A DNA stretch of 64,000 nt from Persephonella sp. IF05-L8 (GCF_000703045.1 NZ_JNLJ01000005.1:101023-165022); one strand, 5' to 3'; numbered from the stretch's first letter, positions 7,992 to 17,577 are shown. Numbers and translations are program-made. Notes: a model not told the origin generated them from the letters alone.

Positions 7992-10073
7992 TTAGTATGT
8001 CTGTCTTGGGTCAACATCAATAATCAGTTTTATGCTTTTTTTACCGCACAGGTTATACAGCTCTTTTAATTTTTCCTTTTCTTTAAAATTTCTCAACAAG
8101 ATTTGAAATCTGTTTTTTTCTCTGACTTTTGAAAAAATAGCAAAAAAAGGTCCTTCATACTCAATTGAGCTTATTTTTTCTTTTTTAATCCATTCCTGAA
8201 AAATCTGTTTTACCTTATCCAGCTCCAGACCTTTTTTCTCAAATGTAAGCAGTATCAGCTTACTATAAGGTGGCATACCAGTTAGTTTTCTATTTTCCAG
8301 TTCGTATCTGTAAAAAATAGAAAAGTCTCTTTTATCAAGAGACTGGAAAGCTATATGCTCAGGATGATTTGTAAAAATAATATATTTAGAAGATGCTTTA
8401 AAATAAGGTAAAGCAATACTCCTGAAAAAACTCTCTTCCCCTCTGAAATCTGGAATATTCAGGAAAAAATCAGGATAAATATTAATTACCCTGTCATAAA
8501 TTCCAAAAATAAAATCCCTTGAGTTTACCGATGTTGTGATGGTTATACTGGCATTTTTCTCAGGGTCTATAGAAACATTATCTCCAAATTTTTCCCTTAA
8601 AATTTTCTCAACTTTTTCAATACCAAATCCAATCTCTTCCAGCTTATGCTCACATTCAGGACAGGTTTTTATGTAAGGATATTTTTTTTCGCATATCTCA
8701 CACTGGAGATATTTTTGCTCTGCTGTTGAATGGATTTTTAAAGGAATATCACATCTTTCACATTTAATTTCTTCCTCACATACAGGACAGTATAAAAATG
8801 AGGCATACCCTTTTCTGTTAACTATTATCAGGTTTTTTTCTTCAGGTTTAATAACTTTTGTCAGCTCTTTTTTCAGCTCTTTATATGAAAAACCCTTAAG
8901 CGTAATTTCCGGCTTTTTATTAAAATCCTTGAATATATCCTTTCTGGACAGGGATTTTGCTTTTTTTGTGTAAAGCATATATATGCTTTCTACCGACGGA
9001 ACTGTAGAGGCATAAATCAAAAAAATATCTTTTTTTACCTTAAATATCTCAAATGCCACTCTCCTTGCATCAAATCTGGGGCTTCTGTCTGCCTTATATG
9101 CCTGTGAGTATTCTTCCTCAATTATGAGTGTTTTTAGATTTTTTATAGGTATAAATAAAGCACTATAAGTGCCTAAGACTATTTTTTTAGACGTTTCTTT
9201 CAAGCTAAACCAGATTTTAATCTTTTCTTTCTCAGGAATTGCATCATGATAAACAAAAATCCTTTCGCCGAATATTTTTTTAAATTCTGGGTAAATTTTC
9301 TGTATAGTGGCAATATTAGGAAGAATTATAAGCAGACTTTCCCCATTTTTTATAGCTGATAATCCCAGTTTTATATATTGTTTTAGCCTATTTTGTGCTA
9401 TCTGGTTTTTATAAAGATATATTCCGGATTTCAGATTAATGGACTGATATTTTATTTCCGGTTGTTTAACAGATTTTTCTTCTCTGAATATAAATCTTTC
9501 TTCCTGAATAAGTCCTTTTTTAATTAATGTTTTAAGGGTATTCAGTGAAAATCCTGCTTCTTTAATTTGATTTTTATCTACTTCCCCTTTTTCCAGTATA
9601 AATTCAAGGAGTTTTCTGGCTTTTTCTGATAAACGGGGGATATCTGAAAGGGTTACAACTGCCGGACGGTATATCTTTTCTTCTGATATACCTTTTATCC
9701 AGTTTCCTGTTTTTCTGTTTAGTTTCCATCTCAAGCCTTCGGGCATTGCATAATAGGTTGTTATTCCAATGGGAGATACATAATACTCTGAGATATTTTT
9801 CAGGATTTGAATGTAATCCTCAGACCATACAGGTTTTTTGTCGGGTATTTGATATATCTCTCTGATTGATTTAAGGTCTTTGTTTTGCGCAAAGCCTGTT
9901 ATAATTCCTGTCAGCCCTAAGCTCCTAAAAGGAACAAGAACCCTTCTGCCTATTAACTCTTTGTTTTCAAGCTGGTTTATATAGGAAACAGGAATTTTGT
10001 ATGTAAATGTCATAAAAAGGGCTACAGGAAGGGCAACATCTACGTAAATATATCCTTTGTCATCGGCTTTCAC
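7992..10073 (-). CDS. priA: PriA-like primosomal protein N' lacking helicase motifs
   Basis: Replication-restart protein homologue, 693 residues (family usually 650-800), starting at GTG 10073. The N-terminal DNA-binding part begins VDVALPVALFMTFTYKIP. The zinc module is intact, with cysteines 429, 432, 438, 441, 458, 461, 471 and 474. The ATPase core is degenerate. Where Walker A (GxTGSGKTE) is expected near 215-225 the protein reads KSGIYLYKNQ. Motif II DEEH is replaced by EEEY (319-322), SATPS by ASTVPS (355-360), and the late GTQM motif is absent. It therefore probably binds DNA and loads DnaB-type helicase without unwinding. The start shares one base with the hslV stop. Confidence 0.85.
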   Translation of the reverse strand: MKADDKGYIYVDVALPVALFMTFTYKIPVSYINQLENKELIGRRVLVPFRSLGLTGIITGFAQNKDLKSIREIYQIPDKKPVWSEDYIQILKNISEYYVSPIGITTYYAMPEGLRWKLNRKTGNWIKGISEEKIYRPAVVTLSDIPRLSEKARKLLEFILEKGEVDKNQIKEAGFSLNTLKTLIKKGLIQEERFIFREEKSVKQPEIKYQSINLKSGIYLYKNQIAQNRLKQYIKLGLSAIKNGESLLIILPNIATIQKIYPEFKKIFGERIFVYHDAIPEKEKIKIWFSLKETSKKIVLGTYSALFIPIKNLKTLIIEEEYSQAYKADRSPRFDARRVAFEIFKVKKDIFLIYASTVPSVESIYMLYTKKAKSLSRKDIFKDFNKKPEITLKGFSYKELKKELTKVIKPEEKNLIIVNRKGYASFLYCPVCEEEIKCERCDIPLKIHSTAEQKYLQCEICEKKYPYIKTCPECEHKLEEIGFGIEKVEKILREKFGDNVSIDPEKNASITITTSVNSRDFIFGIYDRVINIYPDFFLNIPDFRGEESFFRSIALPYFKASSKYIIFTNHPEHIAFQSLDKRDFSIFYRYELENRKLTGMPPYSKLILLTFEKKGLELDKVKQIFQEWIKKEKISSIEYEGPFFAIFSKVREKNRFQILLRNFKEKEKLKELYNLCGKKSIKLIIDVDPRQTY

Positions 10074-10606
10074 TATAATTCTTCAATTGTAAAGTTATCA
10101 TTGGTATAAATACATATTTCTGAGGCAATTTTCATCGCCTGTTCAACAATCTCTCTGGCAGACATATCTGTATTTCTATAAAGGGCAAGTGCTGCAGACC
10201 TTGCAAAATCTCCACCTGAACCTGTAGCAAGGACAGGCTCATCAGGTTCAATAACATCTCCATTACCGGAAATCAAAAACATATTATTTTTATCTGCAGC
10301 AAGTAAAACAGCTTCCAGTCTCCTTAAAAATTTATCTGTCCTCCAGTCTTTTGCAAGTTCAACAGCAGCTTTTAAGAGGTTTCCTCTGTATTTATTCAGT
10401 TTTTCTTCCAGTCTTTCCATAAGTGCCAGTCCGTCAGCTGCAGCTCCTGCAAAACCAACAACCACTTTGCCTTCCATCAGTTTTCTAACTTTTTTGGCAG
10501 AGGCTTTCATAACACTATGACCAAGGGTGACCTGTCCATCTCCGGCCATTACAGTTTTTCCGTCTTTTCTGACCACCAGTATTGTTGTGCTTCTACTTTT
10601 TTGCAT
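10073..10606 (-). CDS. hslV: ATP-dependent protease proteolytic subunit HslV
   Basis: Proteasome-like N-terminal-threonine peptidase of 177 residues. A short propeptide MQKSRS precedes the mature start TTILVV, with Thr7 as the predicted nucleophile. Conserved blocks are [10 protein letters not shown] (21-30), KVRKL and [11 protein letters not shown]. It needs the unfoldase HslU, which is not in this window. It overlaps the NlpC/P60 gene by 14 bases and priA by one base, in an apparent NlpC-hslV-priA transcription unit. Confidence 0.95.
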   Translation of the reverse strand: MQKSRSTTILVVRKDGKTVMAGDGQVTLGHSVMKASAKKVRKLMEGKVVVGFAGAAADGLALMERLEEKLNKYRGNLLKAAVELAKDWRTDKFLRRLEAVLLAADKNNMFLISGNGDVIEPDEPVLATGSGGDFARSAALALYRNTDMSAREIVEQAMKIASEICIYTNDNFTIEEL

Positions 10607-11150
10607 ATTTTTCCCCTACTATCTGTTTAGGGTCATATAGGAAAATTCTTTTTGCAAATAGAAATCTTTTTTCATAGTAAGGTTTATGAATGCTGCTTAT
10701 TATAATTCTTTTTCCTTTAGATGATGCGTGTATCATCTTCCCATCCCCGACATATATTCCAACGTGGGATGGATATCTGGCATAGGTCTGGAAAAATAAA
10801 AGGTCTCCAGGTTTAAGGTCTTCTTTGTTTACAAAGACACCATATTGAGCCTGTGCTCTTGCTGTTCTTGGAAGGTTTATACCGGCCATTGCATAAACTT
10901 TCTGAACAAATGCCGAGCAGTCCATCCCCCATATAGACTGACCACCGAACCTGTATTGAATGCCAAGTAGACCTATTGCAAATTCAACAATACTTTCCTG
11001 AAATTTTGGGGCTGGAATGCCATCATCTAACATAACAGCTTTGTATCTTTCTTTTGCATAAGAATATTCAGGAATATTGCTGTTATTTAAATCCAGTGCA
11101 AATGCTGTGGCTGAAAGGAAAACACCGGCAGCAGCTAACAATCTCTTCAT
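10593..11150 (-). CDS. Secreted NlpC/P60 family cell-wall hydrolase
   Basis: Periplasmic peptidase of 185 residues with a signal peptide ([18 protein letters not shown]). The C40 catalytic set is complete: Cys78 in WGMDCSAF, His129 in PSHVGIYVG and His141 in MIHASS. Such enzymes cleave the stem peptide of peptidoglycan. No SH3 or LysM targeting domain is present, so the catalytic domain stands alone after a short N-terminal region. Upstream bases 11151-11225 are a divergent promoter region shared with rsmD. Confidence 0.9.
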   Translation of the reverse strand: MKRLLAAAGVFLSATAFALDLNNSNIPEYSYAKERYKAVMLDDGIPAPKFQESIVEFAIGLLGIQYRFGGQSIWGMDCSAFVQKVYAMAGINLPRTARAQAQYGVFVNKEDLKPGDLLFFQTYARYPSHVGIYVGDGKMIHASSKGKRIIISSIHKPYYEKRFLFAKRIFLYDPKQIVGEKYAKK

Positions 11151-11225
11151 GGCCTCTAACCCTTTTTTTTCATATTATAAGCTTTAAGATTACTTTTCGT
11201 AAAGTTTTTTGATATTATTAGGGCT

Positions 11226-11681
11226 ATGAGAGATTTAAGACCTACATCTTCAAAAGTAAGACAGGCACTTTTCAATATTCTGTATGACGTTTCTGGAGAA
11301 AGATTTTTAGACCTGTTTGCAGGGACAGGGGAGATAGGTACAACAGCTTTAAAAAAAGGTGCAGAGTTTGTTTATTTTGTTGAAAAAAACAGAAAAAGGG
11401 CAGAAGATATAAAGAAAAAGGCTTTAAAATTCTCTAAAAATTTTAAAGTGGTGCCTGTGGATGCCTTGAAATTCCTGAAAACATACAAAGACCAGCCATT
11501 TGATATTATATTTGCCGACCCACCTTATAACTACAAAGAATATGATAAATTAATAGATATGGCACTTGAAAAACTGGCTGATGGTGGGGTTTTTATTCTT
11601 GAACACAGAAGTGATAAACACTTTAGTGCAGATGAAGAGAGAAAATATGGGGATACAGTTCTGTCTTTCTGGAGAAAGTAA
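11226..11681 (+). CDS. rsmD: 16S rRNA (guanine-N2) methyltransferase RsmD, short form
   Basis: SAM-dependent methyltransferase of the RsmD family, 151 residues. It has the family start block RPTSSKVRQALFNIL (5-19), the SAM loop LDLFAGTGEIG (28-38) and the catalytic motif DPPY at 98-101. Typical RsmD is 180-200 residues and has about 35 extra N-terminal residues before the RPT block. Here in-frame stops upstream (TAA at 11178) rule out a longer form. Whether the short form is normal in this lineage or a truncation is unknown. The stop is immediately followed by the coaD start. Confidence 0.87.
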   Translation: MRDLRPTSSKVRQALFNILYDVSGERFLDLFAGTGEIGTTALKKGAEFVYFVEKNRKRAEDIKKKALKFSKNFKVVPVDALKFLKTYKDQPFDIIFADPPYNYKEYDKLIDMALEKLADGGVFILEHRSDKHFSADEERKYGDTVLSFWRK

Positions 11682-12167
11682 ATGATAACAAAGATATGTG
11701 TATATCCAGGGACTTTTGACCCTGTTCATTATGGACATCTGGATATAGTAAAAAGAGCTTTGAATATATTTGAGTATGTTGTGGTGGCTATAGCTACAAA
11801 TCCAAAGAAAAATCCCCTTTTTTCAGTTGAAGAAAGGGTGGAAATGTTCAGAAAATCTGTTGAGGACTTTGGTAAGGACAGAGTAATTATTGAGCCTTTT
11901 GATGGGTTGCTGGTCAACTTTATGAAAAAGTATGATACGAAGATAATAGTCAGGGGAGTTCGCCTGTTTACTGATTTTGAGTATGAGCTCCAGATTGCAA
12001 TGACAAACTATAATTTAGACCAGGTGGAAACTTTATTCCTTATGCCTTCTCAGGAGCTTATTCATATAAGTTCATCAATTGTAAAGGATGTGGCAGCCCA
12101 CCACGGAGATGTGTCAAAAATGGTTCATCCTTATGTAGAGAAAAAATTAGAGGAGAAATTCCTGTGA
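11682..12167 (+). CDS. coaD: Phosphopantetheine adenylyltransferase CoaD
   Basis: Fourth step of coenzyme A synthesis (4'-phosphopantetheine + ATP to dephospho-CoA), 161 residues, a normal length. The nucleotidyltransferase motif TFDPVHYGH is at 11-19, and the C-terminal signature contains ISSSIVKDVA. It directly follows rsmD, a common pairing in bacteria, and overlaps the lptE-like gene by four bases. coaBC and panC of the same pathway are elsewhere in the window. Confidence 0.96.
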   Translation: MITKICVYPGTFDPVHYGHLDIVKRALNIFEYVVVAIATNPKKNPLFSVEERVEMFRKSVEDFGKDRVIIEPFDGLLVNFMKKYDTKIIVRGVRLFTDFEYELQIAMTNYNLDQVETLFLMPSQELIHISSSIVKDVAAHHGDVSKMVHPYVEKKLEEKFL

Positions 12168-12640
12168 GGGTATTGCTTGTTTTAATTCTTGCTTTTTTTG
12201 CTTCCTGTGGATATAAACCTGTGTCCTATGATACACAAAAGAAAGAGGTTTATTGTATAAAAAGAATACATTTTCCCCGTGCAGAAGCAACAGCCCTGGA
12301 TGTTTTTACAAGGGCAGTTTCCGATGCTGTGATATCCTCAGGTAATATCCTTGAGTGTTCAGGCCGCACCACAAGATTTATTATTGTAAATGTTAAGTCT
12401 TTAAGAATAAGACCGATTGGATATTCAAGGGCACAAAGGGCAAGTATTTATAAAGTTACTGTTGACCTGGATTTTATTATTCAAAACAGAAAAAATGAGG
12501 AAACATTCAGGAAAAGTATTAAGGAGATTGCCCAGTATACAGGAGTAGGTTTAAGGGGAGATGTGGAAAGAAGATATGCAATTGAAGAGATTGGAAGACT
12601 TGTAAGTGTTAGAATTTATTCTATATTATCAAAGCTATAA
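12164..12640 (+). CDS. lptE: LptE-like LPS-assembly lipoprotein
   Basis: Outer-membrane lipoprotein candidate of 158 residues. The signal peptide ends in a lipobox with the lipidated Cys15 (FFASC), followed by GYKPVSYD, the usual start of LptE/DUF-type LPS assembly lipoproteins. The later block YKVTVDLDFII and the length fit LptE. The GTG start at 12164 overlaps the coaD stop (GTGA). Position immediately before holA, as in many Gram-negative bacteria, supports the call, although sequence identity in this family is always low. Confidence 0.75.
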   Translation: MRVLLVLILAFFASCGYKPVSYDTQKKEVYCIKRIHFPRAEATALDVFTRAVSDAVISSGNILECSGRTTRFIIVNVKSLRIRPIGYSRAQRASIYKVTVDLDFIIQNRKNEETFRKSIKEIAQYTGVGLRGDVERRYAIEEIGRLVSVRIYSILSKL

Positions 12641-13632
12641 TGGCAGAAAAAAGTATTGTCCAGCTTATTAAAAATTTTGACCTTAGAGAGCTACAGCCTG
12701 TTGTCCTTGTTTATGGGAGTGAGGATTTTTTAAAAAAACAGCTTGTTGATAAACTAAAAGAAAAAGCTGATGTCCATATTTTCTGGGGAGATGAGACTAC
12801 ATATTCACAGGTAAAAGAGGTCTTTGTCAGTTCCTCTCTGTTTTCAGATGGGAATATAGCTGTAATTTTTAATTTTGATGCATTTCTGTCTAAAATCTCA
12901 AAAGATGAGCAAAAACAGTTAATAGATTTAGTTAAAAATTTTTCTTTGCCTGATAGACTTTTTCTTATTTCAAATAAGGAAAAACTCCCTGCAAAAGAGC
13001 CTTATAAAACCATTAAATCTGTTGCAGATATAGTTGTGTCCCAGAAATTAACCCCTAAAGCTTTTGCAATTTCAATAAAAAAGAAACTGGAAAGGGAAGG
13101 CAAAGAGATAGACGACGAGACATTAAAATATCTGGTATCAAAGCTAAAAAATGACCTGTGGTATGCAAAACAGGAGATAGAGAAACTCCTGCTCTATGCT
13201 TCCGATAAAAAGCAAATCACAAAAGAGGATATTGACGCAGCTATAAATCCAAAGATAGAAGAAAATGTTTTTGTTTTTCTAGATAAATTTTTTGCAAAGG
13301 ATAAAGATGCAGTAAGAATATTCAGGCAGCTTATAGAAACAACCCACCATCCTTTTGAGATACAGTCATTACTGCTTGGACAGATAAACAGACTGCTGTT
13401 ATTCAGAACTTACATAGAAAAAGGAAAACCTGTTGAAACAGCATTTTCCCTTATGAATGTAAAACATCCAGCTATGAAAGGGAGTATTCAAAAACAGGCT
13501 TCCAAAACAACAACCAAAGAGTTAATCCAGCTAATAAAAGACCTTTACCAGCTGGAAAAAGACCAGAAAATAAACTATTTGGACATAAATAGCTCCCTTG
13601 AGGAATTTATATTAAAAAGAGTTCTGCAATGA
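12640..13632 (+). CDS. holA: DNA polymerase III delta subunit HolA
   Basis: Clamp-loader delta subunit of 330 residues. N-terminal block VLVYGSEDFLKKQLVDKL is typical of the family; there is no Walker A motif, as expected for delta. The C-terminal part (about 210-330) has the helical collar pattern with FQ-type residues HHPFEIQSLLLGQINRLL. It starts on the last base of the lptE stop and overlaps ruvB by four bases. The lptE-holA order is conserved widely. Confidence 0.9.
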   Translation: MAEKSIVQLIKNFDLRELQPVVLVYGSEDFLKKQLVDKLKEKADVHIFWGDETTYSQVKEVFVSSSLFSDGNIAVIFNFDAFLSKISKDEQKQLIDLVKNFSLPDRLFLISNKEKLPAKEPYKTIKSVADIVVSQKLTPKAFAISIKKKLEREGKEIDDETLKYLVSKLKNDLWYAKQEIEKLLLYASDKKQITKEDIDAAINPKIEENVFVFLDKFFAKDKDAVRIFRQLIETTHHPFEIQSLLLGQINRLLLFRTYIEKGKPVETAFSLMNVKHPAMKGSIQKQASKTTTKELIQLIKDLYQLEKDQKINYLDINSSLEEFILKRVLQ

Positions 13633-14585
13633 ACAATGAAACATCCTTTGAACTTAGCTTGAGACCTAAAAGGCTTAACGAGTATATAGGACAGGAAAAG
13701 ATAAAACAGCAGATAGCTGTTTTTATAGAAGCAGCAAAGAAAAAAGATGGTATTTTAGACCATGTGCTAATTTCAGGTCCAGCAGGTCTTGGTAAAACTA
13801 CACTGGCACAGGTTATAGCAAATGAGCTTGGGAAAAATATTGTTTTTACATCAGGACCTATCCTTGAGAAAAAGGGAGATTTAGCCGGAATTTTATCCTC
13901 ACTGGAAGAAGGGGATATTCTGTTTATAGATGAAATCCACAGGCTAAATCCTTCTGTTGAGGAGGCTTTATATCCGGCAATAGAGGATTTTAAGCTGGAT
14001 ATTATGATAGGGAAGGGAAACTCTTCACGGAGTATCAGAATAGACCTGAGCAGATTTACCCTTATTGGAGCTACAACACGGACAGGAATGCTAACATCTC
14101 CCTTGATTTCCAGATTTGGGATAATTCTTAATATGGAATATTACGATAACAACTCCCTTGCACAGATAATAAAACGCTCTGCAGATATTCTTTCTATAAA
14201 AATCACCGATGAAGGGGCTTTTGAAATAGCGAAACGTTCCAGAGGAACTCCAAGAATAGTAAATAGACTGCTTAAAAGGGTTCATGATTATGCTATAGTC
14301 CACGGTAAAGAGATAATTGATAAAGAAGTTGCAGATAAAGCTCTTACCTTTTTGGGAATAAATGAGTTTGGTCTGGATGAAACAGATATAAAGTATCTAT
14401 CGGCTCTGATTGAAAAGTTTGGCGGCAGACCTGTAGGCCTTACAACTATATCATCGGCAATCTCAGAAAGCAAAAACACCATAGAAGAGGTAATAGAGCC
14501 ATATCTCCTTAGGGAAGGCTATATCCAGAAAACTCCGAAAGGCAGAATTCCCACTGAAAAGGCAATCAAAATAGTAAATAAGTAA
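13629..14585 (+). CDS. ruvB: Holliday junction branch-migration helicase RuvB
   Basis: AAA+ motor of the RuvAB complex, 318 residues. Block LRPKRLNEYIGQEKIK opens the protein. Walker A GPAGLGKTT is at 50-58, Walker B ILFIDEIHRLN at 97-107, sensor 1 GATTRTGML and the arginine finger region follow, and the C-terminal winged helix contains FGGRPVGLTTIS. Complete. It ends an operon with rsmD, coaD, lptE and holA; the ubiE/menG gene is convergent 44 bases later. Confidence 0.96.
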   Translation: MNNETSFELSLRPKRLNEYIGQEKIKQQIAVFIEAAKKKDGILDHVLISGPAGLGKTTLAQVIANELGKNIVFTSGPILEKKGDLAGILSSLEEGDILFIDEIHRLNPSVEEALYPAIEDFKLDIMIGKGNSSRSIRIDLSRFTLIGATTRTGMLTSPLISRFGIILNMEYYDNNSLAQIIKRSADILSIKITDEGAFEIAKRSRGTPRIVNRLLKRVHDYAIVHGKEIIDKEVADKALTFLGINEFGLDETDIKYLSALIEKFGGRPVGLTTISSAISESKNTIEEVIEPYLLREGYIQKTPKGRIPTEKAIKIVNK

Positions 14586-14629
14586 AGCAAACATATAAAT
14601 TTATATTCCCTTATGTGAGAAGAAAATGT

Positions 14630-15313
14630 TTATTCCTTTTTTGCCACAAATATATAAACATCAGGGAAAATCTTTTCCTTTTCTACAACCTTTAGATTAT
14701 TCTGTTCCAGTTCCATTTTCATAATTTCTGGCGATACAAAGTTTTGTATTGATATTGATAGATATTTGTATGCATCAAAATTACCTGTTATAAGTCCTCC
14801 AAAGTAGGGTAAGATTTTATATATATAAAAGGCAGCAGCTTTGTTTAATAAAGTTCCATTTTCCATAGGGAAAAACTCAAGTATTGCAACAATTCCATCT
14901 TTTTTTAGAACTCTGTTAAACTCCCGAAATGCTTTCTGTCTGTTTTCAAAATTCCTTACCCCAAAAGAAACTAAAATAAGGTCAGCAAGATTATTTTTAA
15001 AAGGAAGTTCTTCTGCCATCCCTTCTACAAAAGTTACATCTAAAAATCTCTCTCTGGCTTTTAAAAGCATATTCCTGGCAGGGTCAAGACCAATTTTTGT
15101 CTTAAATTTAGAAGGACAATACTTAAAATTCTCACCTGTTCCTGTAGCTATGTCCAGTACAAGATTGTTTGTTTTAAGATGTTCAGATACTTTTTCACAC
15201 ATTTTTTTTCTCCAGCATATATCCTGACCAAAGCTTAGAATATGGTTGGCCAGAATATATCTGTCAGCTATGGCGTCAAATGTTTTACGGATTTTAATTC
15301 TTTTTACTCTCAT
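14630..15313 (-). CDS. ubiE: UbiE/MenG quinone C-methyltransferase
   Basis: SAM-dependent methyltransferase of 227 residues that methylates the ring in menaquinone or ubiquinone synthesis. The family motif FDAIADRYILANHILSFGQD is at 12-31, the SAM loop VLDIATGTGE at 52-61, and the later motif VSFGVRNFENRQKAFREF is diagnostic. Quinone type cannot be told; a naphthoquinone is usual in Aquificota. The gene stands alone with an intergenic promoter region (15314-15418) shared with the TPR gene. Confidence 0.9.
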   Translation of the reverse strand: MRVKRIKIRKTFDAIADRYILANHILSFGQDICWRKKMCEKVSEHLKTNNLVLDIATGTGENFKYCPSKFKTKIGLDPARNMLLKARERFLDVTFVEGMAEELPFKNNLADLILVSFGVRNFENRQKAFREFNRVLKKDGIVAILEFFPMENGTLLNKAAAFYIYKILPYFGGLITGNFDAYKYLSISIQNFVSPEIMKMELEQNNLKVVEKEKIFPDVYIFVAKKE

Positions 15314-15418
15314 TCTAAAACCTGCCCTTACTCAGAAGTGTTTGATGTTTTTAATCACAAAAATTTCATGATTTTTATTATAGGTTATAATTAACCAGAT
15401 TTTCAGGGGTTTGGGGAA

Positions 15419-16264
15419 ATGATTTTAAGAATTTTCGTGATTTTACTTACAATTTCAACTGTTACTTTTGGTATTACAAAGGAAGAGATAGACAAACAGC
15501 TTCAAGAAGCATGGCAGATGTATGAAAAAGGAAAATATGTTTCCATGGAGAAAATTTCTAAAAAAGTGGTTCAGAGCTCAAAAAAGATTAATTATCCCAA
15601 AGGTATTGCTGAAGGCTATTATTATATTGGAATAGCTTATTTTATGCGGGGAAAAGTTGATAAAGCTCTTGAATATGCAAATCTGGCTGTTGATTATTCC
15701 CAGAAATATAACAACTACAGATGGAAAGCTTATTCCCATACCTTAGTAGGAGAAATCCTCAGATATCTGGGGAAGTACGATAAAGCTTTGTATCACTTTA
15801 AGATATCCCTTCAGCTTGCTGAGGATAACAAAAATCAAAAAATGCTGCCGGCAGCTTATGCAAATTTAGGAAATATTTATTTTGATAAAAGGGAATATAA
15901 CAAAGCAATAGAGTATTACCTGAAAGGGCTTGAAATAGGGAAAAAGATAAATATCAGGCCATCATATATTGCCCTTAATTCTTATAATACAGGAATTGCA
16001 CATTTTAGACTTAAAAACTGGAACAAAGCAGTTAAATATTTACAGGAAGCTTACAAGATTTATATCAAGCTTGGAGATAAAAAATCTGCTGTTTCTTCGG
16101 CTTATTTTATTGCAAAGAGCTATTATCTGGCAGGGGATTATTGGAAAGCAAGACAGGTGATAGAGGAAAATACTTCCCTTGCAAAACAGGTGCTTCAATA
16201 CAGAAAATTCAAGAAACTCCTGAATAAAATCAACAGGAAATTAAAAGAAAATGAAGCTGTTTGA
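15419..16264 (+). CDS. Exported TPR-repeat protein
   Basis: A 281-residue protein with an N-terminal signal peptide (about 1-20) and five to six tetratricopeptide repeats. Examples are KALEYANLAVDYSQKYNNYR, KALYHFKISLQLAEDN, KAIEYYLKGLEIGKKI and KAVKYLQEAYKIYIKLG. TPR arrays serve as protein-protein scaffolds; the partner is unknown. It probably acts in the periplasm. It opens the long forward operon and overlaps sfsA by 14 bases. A TATAAT-like element lies about 30 bases upstream. Confidence 0.8.
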   Translation: MILRIFVILLTISTVTFGITKEEIDKQLQEAWQMYEKGKYVSMEKISKKVVQSSKKINYPKGIAEGYYYIGIAYFMRGKVDKALEYANLAVDYSQKYNNYRWKAYSHTLVGEILRYLGKYDKALYHFKISLQLAEDNKNQKMLPAAYANLGNIYFDKREYNKAIEYYLKGLEIGKKINIRPSYIALNSYNTGIAHFRLKNWNKAVKYLQEAYKIYIKLGDKKSAVSSAYFIAKSYYLAGDYWKARQVIEENTSLAKQVLQYRKFKKLLNKINRKLKENEAV

Positions 16265-16940
16265 CCTGAAAAGTCTGGGAAAGCTGGAAAAAGCAAAATT
16301 TGTAGAAAGACCTAATAGATTTGTTGGTATATGCAATATTAACGGTGATATCAAAAGATGTCATATAGCTGACACAGGTAGATTAAAGGAAATCCTTACA
16401 AAAGATAGAGAACTCCTTGTGGTTAAAAATCCTTCAGGAATGAAAACAGACTATAAGGTGGTGGCAGCAAAAATGGAAGATGGCTGGATTTTGCTGAATA
16501 CATCTTTCCATTCAAAAATCGGTAGAAAAGCCATAGAAAAAGGAGTTCTGGGATTTGTCCCTAAAAAAGTAAAATCAGAAGTAAAGTTTGGCAGTAGCCG
16601 TCTTGATTATCTGATAGATGATAAGGTGTTTGTTGAACTGAAAGGCAGTAATCTGCTTATTGATGGAAAATGTCTGTTTCCTGATGCCCCTACTTCAAGG
16701 GGAAAAAGGCATGTTGAGGGATTGATAGAGGCTGTAGAGAAAGGATATAAAGCAATTATTCTGTTTATGCTTCTTAGAAAATGTAAATGTTTTGAACCAA
16801 ATAGCAGATTAGACCCTGACTTTGCTGATGTTTTTTATAAAGCACTTGAAAAAGGTGTGGAATTCGTAGCTTTTCAGGTAGAAATAGACAATGAATTTAA
16901 TATCAATTTAAAGGAAAATATCCCCCTCTGTAAGAGGTAA
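16251..16940 (+). CDS. sfsA: SfsA family protein (sugar fermentation stimulation protein A)
   Basis: A 229-residue protein of the SfsA family. N-terminal OB-like part contains RFVGICNINGDIKRCHIADTG, and the nuclease-like core includes DYLIDDKVFVELKGS and FPDAPTSRGKRHVEGL. The cores are related to PD-(D/E)XK nucleases, and a DNA-binding role was proposed from E. coli, but the biochemical function is unsettled. Length is normal. It overlaps the TPR gene and is followed 4 bases later by the TRIC-type channel. Confidence 0.92.
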   Translation: MKLFDLKSLGKLEKAKFVERPNRFVGICNINGDIKRCHIADTGRLKEILTKDRELLVVKNPSGMKTDYKVVAAKMEDGWILLNTSFHSKIGRKAIEKGVLGFVPKKVKSEVKFGSSRLDYLIDDKVFVELKGSNLLIDGKCLFPDAPTSRGKRHVEGLIEAVEKGYKAIILFMLLRKCKCFEPNSRLDPDFADVFYKALEKGVEFVAFQVEIDNEFNINLKENIPLCKR

Positions 16941-16944
16941 AGGC

Positions 16945-17559
16945 GTGTTTTCCGAGATTTTCCAATTTATGAATATGATAGGGCTTATAGCTTTTGCAGT
17001 TATGGGCTCTTTTAAGGCTTTAAGAGAAGGTCTTGATTTATTCGGTATCACAGTTCTGGGGGTTTTAACTGCCCTTGGAGGTGGAATAACACGGGATTTA
17101 CTGGTTAATAAAATACCCAATGCTTTGACCTCCTATTCTGATTTTATTTTTGCCCTTATTGGTGTGTGGCTTGCAATAGTTTTGTATAGGATTTTTCAAA
17201 AGGATATAAGCAATCGCTATTTTATACTTATTCCAGATGCAATAGGCTTATCTGCATTTACCACAACAGGGGCAATGATAGCTTATAATGCTGACGTTTC
17301 ATTCTTTGGTATTGTTATTCTTGCCACTTTAACCGGAATAGGTGGTGGAATTATCAGTGATATCCTTCTTGGTAAAATTCCTGTTGTTTTGAAGGATGAT
17401 TTTTATGCTTCCTGTGCAATTATCGGAGCTGTTGCATTTTATATCTCTGTAAAATCCGGTCTGGATATAAATAGCTCTGCTATAATCTGTAGCCTATCAG
17501 TCCTGATGGTAAGAGTTCTTGCTATACTTTATAAATGGAAATTACCAAGATTTTCTTAA
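16945..17559 (+). CDS. TRIC-type cation channel family protein (UPF0126)
   Basis: Membrane protein of 204 residues with seven hydrophobic segments and two internally repeated glycine signatures, GGGITRDLLVNKIP (45-58) and GGGIISDILLGKIP (about 125-138). The duplicated three-helix fold with GGG kinks is that of bacterial TRIC channels, which conduct K+. The start codon is GTG. Neighbouring genes for K+/H+ exchange and a K+ channel in the same operon make a role in potassium handling plausible. Confidence 0.85.
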   Translation: MFSEIFQFMNMIGLIAFAVMGSFKALREGLDLFGITVLGVLTALGGGITRDLLVNKIPNALTSYSDFIFALIGVWLAIVLYRIFQKDISNRYFILIPDAIGLSAFTTTGAMIAYNADVSFFGIVILATLTGIGGGIISDILLGKIPVVLKDDFYASCAIIGAVAFYISVKSGLDINSSAIICSLSVLMVRVLAILYKWKLPRFS

Positions 17560-17577
17560 ATTTCAGGAGGAGTAAGT

